64,000 nt of DNA, from positions 151,991-215,990 of the forward strand of contig JAIEMV010000001.1 of assembly GCA_019751875.1 (NCBI GenBank), written 5' to 3'. A model generated the notes under the pieces. That model searched no databases. It saw only the letters and a program-made list of their open reading frames with translations, and had not been told where the DNA came from. Below, one piece after another: positions 18,267-28,248 of this stretch (position 1 is the stretch's first letter; each line of letters opens with the position of its first letter). The translations under genes were made by a program, and so were the position numbers. The stretch comes from Hyphomicrobium sp. GTDB taxonomy: Bacteria; Pseudomonadota; Alphaproteobacteria; Rhizobiales; Hyphomicrobiaceae.

Positions 18267-18782
18267 TCACTTACACGTCTTGCTGAGTTCGGTGAGGGCC
18301 TGGGTTAGGCCGCTGAGGGTGTAGGTATCGGTGGTTTCGGTGCCGCGGGCGGACGTGGCGGTGACGTCGGCTTTTGAGCCTTTTTTCAGAGCTTCGACGA
18401 GTTTCAGTTCCTGGGTCGGGTCGGCGACGTAGGCGCGCTCATCTTTGGGAAACAGGCTGAACGTGTCGGTGCCGACGGTGACCGTGACCGTCGAGTCGGG
18501 CTTCACGGGATAGCCGAGCTTGACGCTGACTTCGGAGCGGATGCCGTCCTTCGGCCAGGCCGAGACATAGAGCAGTGTCGGGCCGCGGTTGGCGCTGGCG
18601 GGTTTTTTCTCCGTCGGCGAGGCGGCGGCGAAGCAGAGTTTCGAGCCGGCGCTTTCGTTCGCATAGACGCTCCATGCGCCGTAGGTGCCTTCGACGGTGG
18701 TCGCCTGGGCGTTGGCGGCCAGCGGCGCGAGGATCGCAGCGAGAATCGTGGCGAGCGGGGCGGTTCTGATGATCTTGCGCAT
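18267..18782 (-). CDS. IalB-like (invasion-associated locus B family) exported protein
   Basis: Probable periplasmic protein. The 171-residue product has a clear signal peptide (hydrophobic stretch, then ANAQ at about residues 23-26). It carries two cysteines (about residues 50 and 170) and a YGAWSVYANE start as in invasion-associated locus B family proteins, common in Hyphomicrobiales. The name derives from Bartonella; no virulence role is implied here. Exact function unknown. Stands alone on the minus strand upstream of higBA. Confidence 0.7.
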   Translation of the reverse strand: MRKIIRTAPLATILAAILAPLAANAQATTVEGTYGAWSVYANESAGSKLCFAAASPTEKKPASANRGPTLLYVSAWPKDGIRSEVSVKLGYPVKPDSTVTVTVGTDTFSLFPKDERAYVADPTQELKLVEALKKGSKADVTATSARGTETTDTYTLSGLTQALTELSKTCK

Positions 18783-18837
18783 GGTGTGATGCTCAATTCT
18801 GCGATGTGCAAGGAGAGGACGGTTCGAACAAGCAGCT

Positions 18838-18872
18838 GCCCCTTACCCTAACCCTCTCCCCGCGAGCGGGGA
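18838..18872. repeat. C-rich intergenic repeat with CCCCG/CGGGG hairpin
   Basis: A CCCTAACCCTCTCCCCGC sequence runs into CCCCG-CGAG-CGGGG (18858-18871). Similar C-rich palindromic elements are scattered between genes in many proteobacteria. It lies between the IalB-like gene and the methyltransferase. Copy number elsewhere cannot be seen from here. Confidence 0.5.
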
Positions 18873-18910
18873 TTATGGCTCGATCTTACGCGAGAACCGG
18901 GGCGATGCCT

Positions 18911-19501
18911 TCAGCCTTTGCGCGTTTTTCCCAAGGGAGCGTGGCCCGTGGGCGGAAGGGATGCGGCGGGTCCGCCTTCGTGCAGTGGTCGGTCGGCGAA
19001 GCGGGCGAGCGACTTCACGCGGTCATACATGACAATCGCGCCCGCCATGGCGACGTTCACGCAAAACGATGTCGGGATCTTGACGACGTAGTCGCAGCGA
19101 TCGAGCAGCGGTTCGGAGAGTGAGCCGCGCTCCGGGCCGAGGATGTAGGCGGCGCGGAGCGGGTGGTGGAAGCTCGGCAGGTCGATAGCGCCTTCGACCA
19201 GTTCGATTCCAACGAGCTTGACGCCTTTCGGCAGGGCCATGTCATCGAGGCCGCGCCAGTTGTAGTGCGGCAGGTGAAGCTGGCTCCGCGAGGTATCGGC
19301 ATAGGCTTCGAGCGCATTGTAGGTTGCGCCGATGGTGAAGGTGAAACTCGCGCCGAAGGCGTGGGCGGAGCGCATCAGGTTGCCAAGGTTCAGCTGCTTC
19401 GACATGCGTTCCGCGCCGATGGCGAAGTAGCCGCGCGCCCGCGGCGGCCAGGACGGCGGCGGGGGTGGATAAGTGGGTGTCGGCGGGGCGTCTTGGGACA
19501 T
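18911..19501 (-). CDS. TrmH/SpoU-family RNA 2'-O-methyltransferase
   Basis: SPOUT-fold RNA methyltransferase. The 196-residue protein has a proline-rich N-terminus, the NLGNLMRSAHAFGA motif (about residues 38-51), AYILGPERGSLSEPLLDRCD (about 119-138) and IPTSFCVNVAMAGAIVMYD (about 143-161), the three family motifs forming the SAM-binding knot. RNA target (tRNA or rRNA) cannot be told. Divergent from the quinone oxidoreductase gene. Confidence 0.88.
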   Translation of the reverse strand: MSQDAPPTPTYPPPPPSWPPRARGYFAIGAERMSKQLNLGNLMRSAHAFGASFTFTIGATYNALEAYADTSRSQLHLPHYNWRGLDDMALPKGVKLVGIELVEGAIDLPSFHHPLRAAYILGPERGSLSEPLLDRCDYVVKIPTSFCVNVAMAGAIVMYDRVKSLARFADRPLHEGGPAASLPPTGHAPLGKTRKG

Positions 19502-19636
19502 GACGGTCTATCGGCGTTCTGGAGGGCGGTAGGGCTTCTGGCGTAGCGGGTGCGAGGGCCTTGCGCGCGGCGGCGAAACGTTCCACCTGAGGCGCGGCTG
19601 AATAGGTCTGGCCGTGACTTTAGGCGGAGATTTCAT

Positions 19637-20620
19637 ATGCGGGCGGTGCTGTGCAAGCGTCTCGATGGGCCGGAGGCGCTCGTGATCGAGGACGTGCCGG
19701 TGGCGGAGCCGGGACCGGGCGAGGTCGCGGTGACGGTTCGCGTCGCGGCGCTGAATTTCTTCGATACGCTGATTACGCGCGGCAAATACCAGCACAAGCC
19801 GGAGCTGCCGTTTTCGCCGGCGGGCGAGATCGCGGGAGTCGTGGCGCGCGTGGGCGAGGGAGTCAGCGGATTTCGGCCGGGGGACCGGGTGGCGGCGTAT
19901 CTCGGCTGGGGCGGGGCGCGCGACGAGGTGATCGTGATGACAGAGGCCGCGATCCCGATCCCGTCAGGGGTGGCGGACGAGGCCGCGGCGGGTGTGCCAA
20001 TCACGTATGGGACGGCGATCCACGGGTTGAAGGACCGGGCGAATGTGCAGCCGAACGAGTGGGTCGCGGTGACCGGGGCGGCGGGCGGCGCGGGATTGGC
20101 GGCGATCGAGATCGCGAAGGTGCTGGGCGCTCGCGTGATTGCGGTCGCGTCATCGGAGGAAAAGCTCGCGATTTGCCGGGCGCACGGTGCCGATGCGGTC
20201 ATCGCCTACGGGAAAGAGGATCTGAAGCAGGCGCTGCGCGAGCGGACCGGCGGTGCGGGCGTCGATGTCGTGTACGACTGCGTCGGTGGGGATGCGGCGG
20301 AGCCGGCTTTGCGGGCTCTCAGGTGGAACGGTCGGTTTCTGGTGGTGGGGTTTGCATCGGGGGACATCCCGAAGTTCCCTCTCAATCTGCTGCTGGTCAA
20401 GGGCGTGTCGGTGATGGGTGTGTTCTGGGGGGAGGCGGTGAAGCGCGATCCTGCCGGGCATCGGGCGAACATGGAGTTCGTGCTGCGCGCGGTGGCGGAC
20501 GGGCGGCTTCGGCCTCACGTGCACGGGACGTATCCGCTGGAACGGATCGTCGAGGCGATCGGCGTGCTCGAGCGGCGGGAGGCGACGGGCAAGGTGGTGG
20601 TGCGCGTTTCGGGAGATTGA
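19637..20620 (+). CDS. NADPH:quinone oxidoreductase family protein (zinc-free MDR)
   Basis: Medium-chain dehydrogenase/reductase related to quinone oxidoreductase Qor. The 327-residue protein starts at ATG 19637 after GGAGA; a 29-residue upstream extension is not supported. Substrate-side segment AALNFFDTLITRGKY (about residues 36-50) and cofactor motif GAAGGAGLAAIEIAK (about 145-159) are clear, and the zinc-binding residues of alcohol dehydrogenases are lacking. Physiological substrate unknown. Confidence 0.85.
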   Translation: MRAVLCKRLDGPEALVIEDVPVAEPGPGEVAVTVRVAALNFFDTLITRGKYQHKPELPFSPAGEIAGVVARVGEGVSGFRPGDRVAAYLGWGGARDEVIVMTEAAIPIPSGVADEAAAGVPITYGTAIHGLKDRANVQPNEWVAVTGAAGGAGLAAIEIAKVLGARVIAVASSEEKLAICRAHGADAVIAYGKEDLKQALRERTGGAGVDVVYDCVGGDAAEPALRALRWNGRFLVVGFASGDIPKFPLNLLLVKGVSVMGVFWGEAVKRDPAGHRANMEFVLRAVADGRLRPHVHGTYPLERIVEAIGVLERREATGKVVVRVSGD

Positions 20621-20819
20621 GCGTTCCGGATTGGGACGGCCATTGAGCCGGTATTCACCGTAACAAATTGAATTATATCGCTTTTTTCTGATCTTGTTCA
20701 GTCAAAATTACCCATCGCCGAAGATGATCAGCCTTGCGCATGACGGTTCCACTGCGGGGAGCGGGCCTGCGCGGGCCGCGGGCGCGCGGTTCGAGCATGT
20801 CTGGGAATGGGGTCGCGAC

Positions 20820-21908
20820 ATGGGGATCGTCTGGCAATTGATGAATTCGCTGTGGTGGCGGGTGGCGATGAGCTTTCTCGCGGGCAGCTTCACATGCCCG
20901 CAGGCGAAGGCAGAGTCATTTTTCGAGGCTTTGTTCGGTTTGGGTTCGTCGAAGCCGAAGGTGGAGCGGGCAACGCCCAGGCCTGGCGCGCGAATGGGGA
21001 CGAAGGCGCAGTCGTACTCCGAGTGGAAGGCGGAGCGGTTCCAGACCGCGCCGCAGGAGGGCGATCGCGATCCGGCTTACGGCGGCAGCTTCAAGACCGT
21101 GTGCGTGCGCACGTGCGACGGCTACTATTGGCCGGTCAGCCGGTCCGTGAAGCGCGAGCGGTTCGAAACGGATGCGAAGCGGTGCGATGCCGGGTGCCTG
21201 GGGGAAGCCAAGCTATTTTTCCAGCATAAGGATAGCGACGATCCCAAGACCATGGTGGACCTCGAGGGGACGCCCTATACGGCGCTGAAGACGGCGTTTC
21301 TCTATCGCAAGACGCTGATCAACGGATGCGGCTGCCGGGCGGCGCCGTGGTCGATGGTGGAACAGGTGCGCCATCAGGAATACAAAATCGCGGACGACGC
21401 GAAGAAGCTGCAGCTGGCCGTGGCGCGCGAGCGCGATAAGGCCGCGGCGTTGCGCAAGGACAAGATCGCACAGATCATCGCGGCAACGCGTGAAGCCGTG
21501 AAGCTCGACGAAGCCGAGGAGGCGACGTTCGGAGATGCTGTCGCGGCGGCGGCGATCGATGAGGCGATCGAGCCGACGGAAACGATTGCAGCCGTGGATG
21601 TGGATACCGATCCCGCCGTCAGCGTCACCGGATATGTGCATCTGCACATGCTACCGGACGCTGCGATCGAAACGGAGCTCGCAGAAACAGAGCCTGACTC
21701 GTCTCGGGTGACGCTGGCGGAGCTCGAGGAGGCGCTGCAGGAGATTTCACGTGCGCCGATGGCTGTTGCCAAATCCGTCGTGCCGGCACGCAAGTCGCGC
21801 GTGAAAGCGGCAAAAGCCAGATCGTCGAAGCGCGTGCAGACGGTCTCACTGTTCGACGGGTTTGGGCTTTTCACCTGGCCGGGGGAAGCGCCGGCCAACG
21901 GCCGATAG
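20820..21908 (+). CDS. DUF2865-domain exported protein
   Basis: Protein of unknown function with a DUF2865-type core frequent in Hyphomicrobiales. The 362-residue form starts at ATG 20820, so that a hydrophobic signal segment ending AKAES (about residues 8-32) precedes the mature part; longer in-frame starts exist at 20694 and 20724. The core has cysteines in VCVRTCDGYYWPVS (about 94-107), CDAGC and GCGC, suggesting disulphides or metal. The C-terminal third is Ala/Glu/Asp-rich and probably disordered, ending in a Lys/Arg patch. Likely periplasmic. Confidence 0.75.
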   Translation: MGIVWQLMNSLWWRVAMSFLAGSFTCPQAKAESFFEALFGLGSSKPKVERATPRPGARMGTKAQSYSEWKAERFQTAPQEGDRDPAYGGSFKTVCVRTCDGYYWPVSRSVKRERFETDAKRCDAGCLGEAKLFFQHKDSDDPKTMVDLEGTPYTALKTAFLYRKTLINGCGCRAAPWSMVEQVRHQEYKIADDAKKLQLAVARERDKAAALRKDKIAQIIAATREAVKLDEAEEATFGDAVAAAAIDEAIEPTETIAAVDVDTDPAVSVTGYVHLHMLPDAAIETELAETEPDSSRVTLAELEEALQEISRAPMAVAKSVVPARKSRVKAAKARSSKRVQTVSLFDGFGLFTWPGEAPANGR

Positions 21909-21951
21909 TTGAGAGCGCCGACCGGCTATCGGAGCGGAATGGGTGCGTGCC

Positions 21952-22518
21952 TCACTCATCGAGATCGGCGAAGACGTGACGTGCCCCGCGGAGGGGAAAG
22001 GCTTCCTCGATGGCGTAAGGGCCGCCGCCAGTCTTGGGCCGGGAGGAAAACAGCACGAATTCCTCAATCAAGAAGGGGCGGGAGCGCAGTAAGGCGTGGG
22101 CCTGAAGGAACCGCGTGAGATGGGGGATGTCCACGTTGCGCAGGCGGGCGAGCGTGATATGCGGCTTAAATGGACGTGGTTCGGGTGGGAGGCCGATAGA
22201 GCGGGCGGCGCGTTCGTGTGCGCGCGCAAGGGCATCGAGTTGCGACGATGCTTTAAGGCCGGCGTAGAGAATCTTGGGGTCGTTGCCGCCCAGGACGTGC
22301 ACGCCTTCCAGAGCGAGTTCAAAGACGTCGATGTCGATGCGGGAAAGTTCCTCGGTGAATTCGTGGGCGAGGCGGTTGTCGATGTCGCCTGCAAAGCGCA
22401 GCGTGATGTGGAGGTTGTCCTCCTCGATCCACGATGCGCCAGGGAGCGGCACTTCAAGATCGGACAGCTGATCTTTGATGTCGTCGGGTAATTCAATTCC
22501 GCTGAAGAGCCGTGGCAT
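21952..22518 (-). CDS. thpR: RNA 2',3'-cyclic phosphodiesterase (2'-5' RNA ligase family)
   Basis: 2H phosphoesterase of the LigT/ThpR family, acting on 2',3'-cyclic phosphate RNA ends. The 188-residue protein begins MPRLFSGIELPDDI and has the two catalytic HITL motifs (about residues 37-40 and 117-120). ATG 22518 follows a perfect AGGAGG seven bases upstream, so a nine-residue upstream extension is rejected. Converges with the DUF2865 gene and lies downstream of the GDSL esterase gene. Confidence 0.92.
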   Translation of the reverse strand: MPRLFSGIELPDDIKDQLSDLEVPLPGASWIEEDNLHITLRFAGDIDNRLAHEFTEELSRIDIDVFELALEGVHVLGGNDPKILYAGLKASSQLDALARAHERAARSIGLPPEPRPFKPHITLARLRNVDIPHLTRFLQAHALLRSRPFLIEEFVLFSSRPKTGGGPYAIEEAFPLRGARHVFADLDE

Positions 22519-22563
22519 GGGACGCCTCCTGAAACAGGGGGGCAAAACGAGAGGGCCATCGCG

Positions 22564-23262
22564 TTACGATTTCGACTGCACGCTCGCGCGCTGGGTCTCG
22601 ACCTTCTGGAGCAGTTCTTCGACCTTGGGCATGATGTTTTCGACAATCTTCGCGACACCTTTGCTGTTCGGATGCATGCCGTCGTCGAGGTTCAGCGTTT
22701 TGTCGAGTGCGATGCCTTCGAGGAAAAAGGGATACAGGAGAACATCATGTTTCTCCGCGAGCTCCTGATACATTGCATCGAAATTGCGTGCATAATCGGC
22801 GCCCCAGTTCTTCGGAGCGATCATTCCCGCCAGCAGCACAGCGATGTTACGCTCCTTCAGCTTTGTGATGAGCGTATCGAGATTGGCCTTGGCTTCGGCC
22901 GGAGACTGTCCGCGCAGCGCATCGTTGGCGCCCAATTCCAGGATGACGGCTTCGGTGCCAGGGGGAATGGCCCAGTCGAAGCGCTCCAGTCCGGCGGCTG
23001 TGGTATCGCCCGAGACGCCTGCATTCGTGACGTCTACGGCACGCCCTTTAGCGGCGAGCGCCTTGGAAAGTTGGGCGGGGAAGGATTCGTCAGGCTTCAA
23101 CAGATAGCCCGCGGTGAGGCTGTCACCGAATGCGACGAGTTTCACAGGTGATCTGGCCTCCGCCGGGAGTAGGGTGAGGGTCAAGGCGGCATTGAAGATA
23201 ATGGCGAGAAGCCCCACGTGCAGGGGACGGCAGACCAGCCGGAAAGTGTGCGCGCCAATCAT
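22564..23262 (-). CDS. tesA: GDSL/SGNH arylesterase-thioesterase (TesA-like)
   Basis: Exported serine esterase of the TesA/multifunctional lysophospholipase family. The 232-residue protein has a signal peptide (hydrophobic about residues 15-34, then AEARS), the GDSL block FGDSLTAGY (nucleophile serine about 48), the G of NAGVSGDTT, GANDALRG and the catalytic DGMHPN (about 195-200). It is divergent from the ABC pair; E. coli has the same tesA / ybbA-ybbP divergon, which supports the assignment. Confidence 0.9.
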   Translation of the reverse strand: MIGAHTFRLVCRPLHVGLLAIIFNAALTLTLLPAEARSPVKLVAFGDSLTAGYLLKPDESFPAQLSKALAAKGRAVDVTNAGVSGDTTAAGLERFDWAIPPGTEAVILELGANDALRGQSPAEAKANLDTLITKLKERNIAVLLAGMIAPKNWGADYARNFDAMYQELAEKHDVLLYPFFLEGIALDKTLNLDDGMHPNSKGVAKIVENIMPKVEELLQKVETQRASVQSKS

Positions 23263-23365
23263 TTTTCTGCCTCACGTCTCGTCCAAGGGGTTTCTGTCAC
23301 GTATAGCCCTCGCGGGGGCAAAACAAGGCATCCCCTCCTTACAACGCCTTCATCAAGGACCGCGC

Positions 23366-24058
23366 GTGACCGCACCCATCATTTCACTCAAGTCCGTTCA
23401 ACTGACGCTCGACAGCCGCGCCGGGCCGGTGTCCATCCTCAATGGCGTTGGATTGGAGATCGAGGCCGGGCAGTCGGTTGCGATTGTCGGGCCTTCAGGG
23501 TCGGGCAAAACTTCGCTCCTTATGGTGCTGGCGGGGCTTGAACGCGCGACATCGGGCGAAGTTCGCATTGCGGGACATGACTTCCAGGCGCTTGGAGAGG
23601 ACGCTTTGGCGCGCGTGCGCGGGCAAACAATCGGTATCGTGTTCCAGTCGTTCCACCTCGTGCCGACCATGACGGCGCTTGAGAATGTCGCCCTGCCACT
23701 GGAATTCTCAGGGCGCACCAATGCGGAGGCGACTGCGCGCGCGCGACTGGAGGAAGTGGGGCTGTCGCATCGTCTGGACCATTATCCCGCACAACTTTCA
23801 GGCGGCGAGCAGCAGCGTGTCGCACTGGCGCGTGCGCTGTCGATCGAGCCGAAGCTGCTTTTGGCTGATGAGCCGACGGGCAACCTGGATGGACGCACAG
23901 GGCGTGGGGTGGTGGATCTTCTGTTTGGTCTCAAGAAGCATCGCGAGGCGACTCTCGTTCTCGTCACCCACGACGAACGGCTGGCGGCAGAGTGCGATCG
24001 CGTCATCCGGATGGCGGATGGGCGGATTATCGACGACAAGCGGGCGAAGGCGGCATGA
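23366..24058 (+). CDS. ybbA: ABC transporter ATP-binding protein (YbbA/LolD type)
   Basis: ATPase of a MacB/LolD-like ABC system. The 230-residue protein starts at GTG 23366 after AAGGA. It has Walker [10 protein letters not shown] (about residues 41-49), signature [15 protein letters not shown] (about 143-157) and Walker [14 protein letters not shown]. It overlaps the permease gene by four bases (ATGA). By analogy with ybbA-ybbP the pair may move or release lipophilic compounds at the inner membrane; substrate unknown. Confidence 0.93.
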   Translation: MTAPIISLKSVQLTLDSRAGPVSILNGVGLEIEAGQSVAIVGPSGSGKTSLLMVLAGLERATSGEVRIAGHDFQALGEDALARVRGQTIGIVFQSFHLVPTMTALENVALPLEFSGRTNAEATARARLEEVGLSHRLDHYPAQLSGGEQQRVALARALSIEPKLLLADEPTGNLDGRTGRGVVDLLFGLKKHREATLVLVTHDERLAAECDRVIRMADGRIIDDKRAKAA

Positions 24059-26628
24059 CAGTCACCACAACGGGTGCGGTCAAACGCGCGCGGACTGCGC
24101 CTCTGCCGCTGGTCTTTCGATTGGCGGCGCGTGAGTTGCGCTCCGGCCTTTCAGGATTCTACGTTTTCATCGCGTGCGTCGCGCTCGGGGTCATGGTCAT
24201 CACGGGCGTGGGCGCGCTGTCGGATGCGTTGAAATCCGGGTTTGAAAAACAAGGTGCCTTGCTGCTGGGGGGCGACGTTACGGCGTCGCGGCCGCACACG
24301 CGGGCGACCGTGGACGAACGGCGTTGGATCGATGGCTTTGGCCGGTCGAGTGAAACAGCGACAATGCGGACCATGGGCCGCACCATCAATGGCGAAGATC
24401 AGACACTCATCGAGTTGAAGGCCGTGGATGGGGCTTATCCGCTCGTCGGAGCCGTGACGCTGGAGAGCGGTGAATCGCTCGACGCGGCGCTGGCGCGTGG
24501 GGTGGTGGCTGACCCCATGTTGCTGGAGCGATTGAGTTTGAAAGCCGGCGATCGTCTGCGCATTGGGGAGGCGACGTTCGTTATTGCCGCTGTTCTGAAG
24601 ACGGAACCTGATGGATTGGCCGATCGCGTGGCCTATGGACCGCGGGTGATCCTGACGCATGCACAGATGGAGAAGACAGGGTTGGTGCAGCCCGGCGCGC
24701 TGATCCGCTGGAAATATGCGGTCGTGTTCAACGAGAGTTCTGAGGCCATTGAGCCGCGCCTGATGTCGTTCCGCGAGCGGGTGAAGAAGGAACTGCCGGA
24801 GTCCGGCTTTACAGTGACCGACCGCCGGGACCCGTCACCTCAGGTGACGAAGACACTTGAGCGATTGCGGCAGTTTCTGACGTTGCTCGGATTGACCGCG
24901 CTCGTCACGGGCGGTGTTGGCGTTGCAAACGCGGTGGCCACGTTCATCGACCGGCGGCGCAAGGTGATCGCCACGATGAAGAGCGTCGGCGCAACCGGCG
25001 GCACCGTGTTCGCTGTATTTCTGGTGCAGGTGATGGCGATGGCGCTGGCCGGCGTCGCAATCGGCTTGGGACTGGGGCTGTTTATTCCGCCCCTTCTAAC
25101 CCACCTCCTTGGATCTTATTTGCCAGTGGCGCCGGAGTTCGCGTTATCGGCACACAGCGTGGCGCTTGCGGTAGCTTACGGTCTGCTGGTCGCGCTACTG
25201 TTTGCCCTGTGGCCCCTGGGGCGGGCAGAACAGGTGCGTGCAAGCGTTTTGTTTCGCGATGAAGTGGATCCAAGCAATGCCTGGCCTGCGCCGCGGATTT
25301 TGGCGTTGATCGTGGCATCGGCCGTAGCACTCGTAACGATAGCCGTCTTGTCGTCGGAGTCACGACTGATCGCGTTCTATTTCGTTGGCGGGTTAGCACT
25401 GGTGATCCTGCTGTTCTGGGGACTCGGCGGGCTTGTGACTCGCTCCGCGCGGCGCATGAAGCGGCCGCGTCGGCCCGAACTGGCGCTTGCTATCGCGAAC
25501 ATCGGGGCGCCTGGAGGGCTGACGCGATCAGTTGTGCTGTCGCTCGGCGCGGGTCTGTCGTTGCTGGTCGCGGTGGCGCTGGCCGATTCATCGCTCGTGA
25601 ATGAATTGGAGGGCCGGCTGCCCGCGACATCGCCGGCGTATTTCGTCATCGACATCACGAAGAAAGATCAGCAAGCGTTTCGCGAGACGGTACTGCGCGA
25701 GGTACCGGGGGCCGAGATCGAAGATGCGCCGATGCTGCGCGGGCGCATGGTCTCCATCAAGGGCGTAGCCGTGGAGGAGATCAAGGCGCCACCGGAGGCT
25801 CAGTGGGTTCTGAGCGGCGACCGTGGGCTGACGTATTCGGACCGTGTGCCAGCGGGATCTACGGTCGTCGAGGGTGAGTGGTGGAAGCCGGGGTATACTG
25901 GCGAACCGCTCGTTTCGTTCGAGGCCGAACTGGCGCGGAACCTCGATCTGAAGATCGGCGACACGATTACCGTCAACGTTCTCGGCCGAAACCTGACGGC
26001 GAAGGTGGCGAACCTGCGCGAGGTGAAGTGGGAGAGCCTGGCGCTCAATTTCGTGATGGTGTTTTCACCGAATACATTGGCCGGGGCGCCTCACAATCTG
26101 CTCGCGACGATTTCGCTGCCGCAGAGCGCCGGGACGGTCGAAGAGGTGCGGCTGGCGCGCGCGCTCGGCAAGGCTTTTCCGGCTGTCACCGCGATCCGCG
26201 TCAAGGAGGCCATCGAAGCCTTCAACAAGGTGTTTGAGAAAGTGATGGCGGCGGTGCGCGTGGCGGGGAGCGTAACATTGCTAGCGGGTGCGCTCGTGCT
26301 TGCAGGCGCCATGGCGACGGCTCAGCGACGCCGAATCCTGGAGGCGGTCATCTTAAGGGCGCTCGGGGCGACGAGGGCTCGAATCCTAGGAGCCCACGTC
26401 GCAGAATATCTGTTGTTGGCCGTTGTAACGGCGTTGGCGGCGACGGTGCTGGGATCGATCGCGGCCTATGCCGTGGTCACCGGACTGATGGACCTTCCGT
26501 TCGCCTTTTCGTGGGGGGCCGTCGGAGGGGCGCTGGTGACGGCAGCGGCTTTGGTGCTGACCTTTGGGGCTCTGGGGACTTGGCGGGTGTTAAGCGCGCG
26601 GCCAGTGCCCTACCTCAGAAGCCAATGA
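24055..26628 (+). CDS. ybbP: FtsX-like ABC transporter permease (YbbP type)
   Basis: Large 857-residue permease with an N-terminal membrane helix after [25 protein letters not shown] periplasmic MacB-type domain follows ([17 protein letters not shown] onward), then two FtsX-type membrane blocks (about residues 280-410 and 730-850), the second including [22 protein letters not shown]. Start at ATG 24055 overlaps the ATPase stop; the longer frame upstream belongs to the ATPase. Length and layout match E. coli YbbP. Confidence 0.92.
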   Translation: MTVTTTGAVKRARTAPLPLVFRLAARELRSGLSGFYVFIACVALGVMVITGVGALSDALKSGFEKQGALLLGGDVTASRPHTRATVDERRWIDGFGRSSETATMRTMGRTINGEDQTLIELKAVDGAYPLVGAVTLESGESLDAALARGVVADPMLLERLSLKAGDRLRIGEATFVIAAVLKTEPDGLADRVAYGPRVILTHAQMEKTGLVQPGALIRWKYAVVFNESSEAIEPRLMSFRERVKKELPESGFTVTDRRDPSPQVTKTLERLRQFLTLLGLTALVTGGVGVANAVATFIDRRRKVIATMKSVGATGGTVFAVFLVQVMAMALAGVAIGLGLGLFIPPLLTHLLGSYLPVAPEFALSAHSVALAVAYGLLVALLFALWPLGRAEQVRASVLFRDEVDPSNAWPAPRILALIVASAVALVTIAVLSSESRLIAFYFVGGLALVILLFWGLGGLVTRSARRMKRPRRPELALAIANIGAPGGLTRSVVLSLGAGLSLLVAVALADSSLVNELEGRLPATSPAYFVIDITKKDQQAFRETVLREVPGAEIEDAPMLRGRMVSIKGVAVEEIKAPPEAQWVLSGDRGLTYSDRVPAGSTVVEGEWWKPGYTGEPLVSFEAELARNLDLKIGDTITVNVLGRNLTAKVANLREVKWESLALNFVMVFSPNTLAGAPHNLLATISLPQSAGTVEEVRLARALGKAFPAVTAIRVKEAIEAFNKVFEKVMAAVRVAGSVTLLAGALVLAGAMATAQRRRILEAVILRALGATRARILGAHVAEYLLLAVVTALAATVLGSIAAYAVVTGLMDLPFAFSWGAVGGALVTAAALVLTFGALGTWRVLSARPVPYLRSQ

Positions 26629-26782
26629 GCTTGGCTGAATTATAAGTATTTATCCTGAGTCCAGATTGTACGGATTTGTGCTGTCCTTCACGGGGCTGGG
26701 CTTGAATTAGCTTCGTGTTTCGCCAATATCTGCCGAGCGGCCCATAGGTGGGTCGCGTTACCGGTTTCAAAGGGTCTGCCAG

Positions 26783-27517
26783 ATGGCACAGCTTGAAGAA
26801 AGATACGCGCGGCCGGGTACGGTTGCCCGCAGGGGCGCAGAGGTCGACGCGGGCCTGCGCGCTTACATGCTGCGCGTCTACAACTATATGTCTGCCGGCG
26901 TTGCGCTGACTGGCGTCGTCGCTTACTTCACGGCACAAACCGCCATGTCCAACCCCGCGGTTGCGCAGGCACTGTATCAGTCGCCTTTGAAGTGGGTCAT
27001 CATGCTGGCTCCGTTGGCGTTCGTGATGTTGCTGTCGTTCCGGGTTTATAAAATGAGCCCGGCCGCTGCGCAGATCGCATTCTGGGCGTTTGCGGCTGTG
27101 ATGGGCGTGTCTCTGTCGGCGATCTTCCTCGTATTCACAGGCGCCTCTATCGCTCAGGTGTTCTTCGTGACAGCCGCGGCGTTCGCCTCGCTGAGCATCT
27201 ATGGCTACACCACGCAGAAAGACCTCTCGGGCTGGGGTTCGTTCCTGATCATGGGTGTGGTCGGCATCATCCTCGCCGCGCTGGTCAACATCTTCCTTCA
27301 GTCGAGCGGGCTGATGTTTGCGATTAACGTGCTGGGCGTGCTGATCTTCGCAGGCCTCACGGCTTATGACACGCAGCAGATCAAGGACGGCTACTATGCG
27401 GTCCGCGATGACGCTGCACTGGCCACGAAGGCCGCCGTCATGGGCGCATTGAGCCTCTACCTCGACTTCATCAACATGTTCACGTCGCTCCTGCAGCTCA
27501 TGGGTAACCGCGAGTAA
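26783..27517 (+). CDS. Bax inhibitor-1/YccA-family membrane protein
   Basis: Seven-helix membrane protein of the BI-1 (TMBIM) family. The 244-residue protein has a cytoplasmic N-terminus (LRAYMLRVYNYMSAGVALTGVVAYF), membrane segments about every 25 residues, and the conserved C-terminal pair GLTAYDTQQIKD (about 191-202) and ALSLYLDFINMFTSLLQLMG. Bacterial members such as YccA interact with FtsH or act as pH-sensitive calcium leaks; role here not shown. A strong terminator follows. Confidence 0.92.
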   Translation: MAQLEERYARPGTVARRGAEVDAGLRAYMLRVYNYMSAGVALTGVVAYFTAQTAMSNPAVAQALYQSPLKWVIMLAPLAFVMLLSFRVYKMSPAAAQIAFWAFAAVMGVSLSAIFLVFTGASIAQVFFVTAAAFASLSIYGYTTQKDLSGWGSFLIMGVVGIILAALVNIFLQSSGLMFAINVLGVLIFAGLTAYDTQQIKDGYYAVRDDAALATKAAVMGALSLYLDFINMFTSLLQLMGNRE

Positions 27518-27540
27518 CGGAACGAGAGACTGAAACGAGA

Positions 27541-27573
27541 AAGGCCCCGCCGCAAGGTGGGGCCTTTTTATTT
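27541..27573 (+). terminator. Rho-independent terminator after the BI-1 gene
   Basis: AAGGCCCCGCC / GGTGGGGCCTT (one G-U pair) closes a GCAA loop (27541-27566) and is followed by TTTATTT. Confidence 0.9.
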
Positions 27574-27665
27574 GCGTCCGCGGACTCCGCTGCCGCGGAG
27601 CCGGACGCCGGCCTTTCGTTGCCGCCTTTCGACACGCCTGCGGCACGCCGGCCGGAAGGCGCGGG

Positions 27666-28049
27666 TCAGGGCACCACGCGCATACCTTTATCGAGGACGG
27701 TGAGGACGCGGGCGAGGTCGTGGCCGCGCTTGAGTATCAAGCCGGTCGCGCTGACGATGCTGTAGGCGCCCTGCTTGCGCGCGAGCTTCAGATTCTTCTC
27801 GATGCGGTAGAGCGGGAATTCGGTGGCACGGCGAAAAACACTGAAAATGGCTTTGTCGCGCGTCATATCGAGTGCGTAGTCGCGCCATTCGCCGGCTGCG
27901 ACCTTGCGGCCGTACACGGCCAAGATCGCGGAGAGTTCCTGACGGTTGAATGCGGTGATGGTGCCGGTCTCACGGGTGCCCCCGGCATCAGGGCGCTGCC
28001 GGGAGCTTGAGGCTCGCGGCGTGAACTGTATGGGCTCGATATCGCTCAA
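27666..28049 (-). CDS. DUF2794-family protein
   Basis: Conserved alphaproteobacterial protein of unknown function. The 127-residue product has a variable polar N-terminus and the family block LSAILAVYGRKVAAGEWRDYALD...AIFSVFRRATEFPLYRIEKNL (about residues 39-90). No membrane or signal segment. Converges with the BI-1 gene and faces a 420-base region that may hold an RNA. Confidence 0.82.
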   Translation of the reverse strand: MSDIEPIQFTPRASSSRQRPDAGGTRETGTITAFNRQELSAILAVYGRKVAAGEWRDYALDMTRDKAIFSVFRRATEFPLYRIEKNLKLARKQGAYSIVSATGLILKRGHDLARVLTVLDKGMRVVP

Positions 28050-28248
28050 GGGCGCCTCCTTGTTTTACGCGCGGGCCACCAATCCCGCGCGCGAGATATC
28101 AGTTCACAAGAGTGACATGATCGGCAAGGTCGTCGTCGTTGGCAAGGGGTGAAGACTTTGTGCGGGTGCGGAAAGTACGGCCAAGCTTACGGAAATTTCA
28201 GGCCCCGGCCTGCAAAGCGTCAAATTCGAGTCGAACCCGCGCCGCATT

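Noticed and set aside
26615-27646. Minus-strand frame of 343 residues opposite the BI-1 gene
   Set aside because: The composition (Arg/His/Gln-rich) is that of a shadow; the plus-strand BI-1 protein is well supported.
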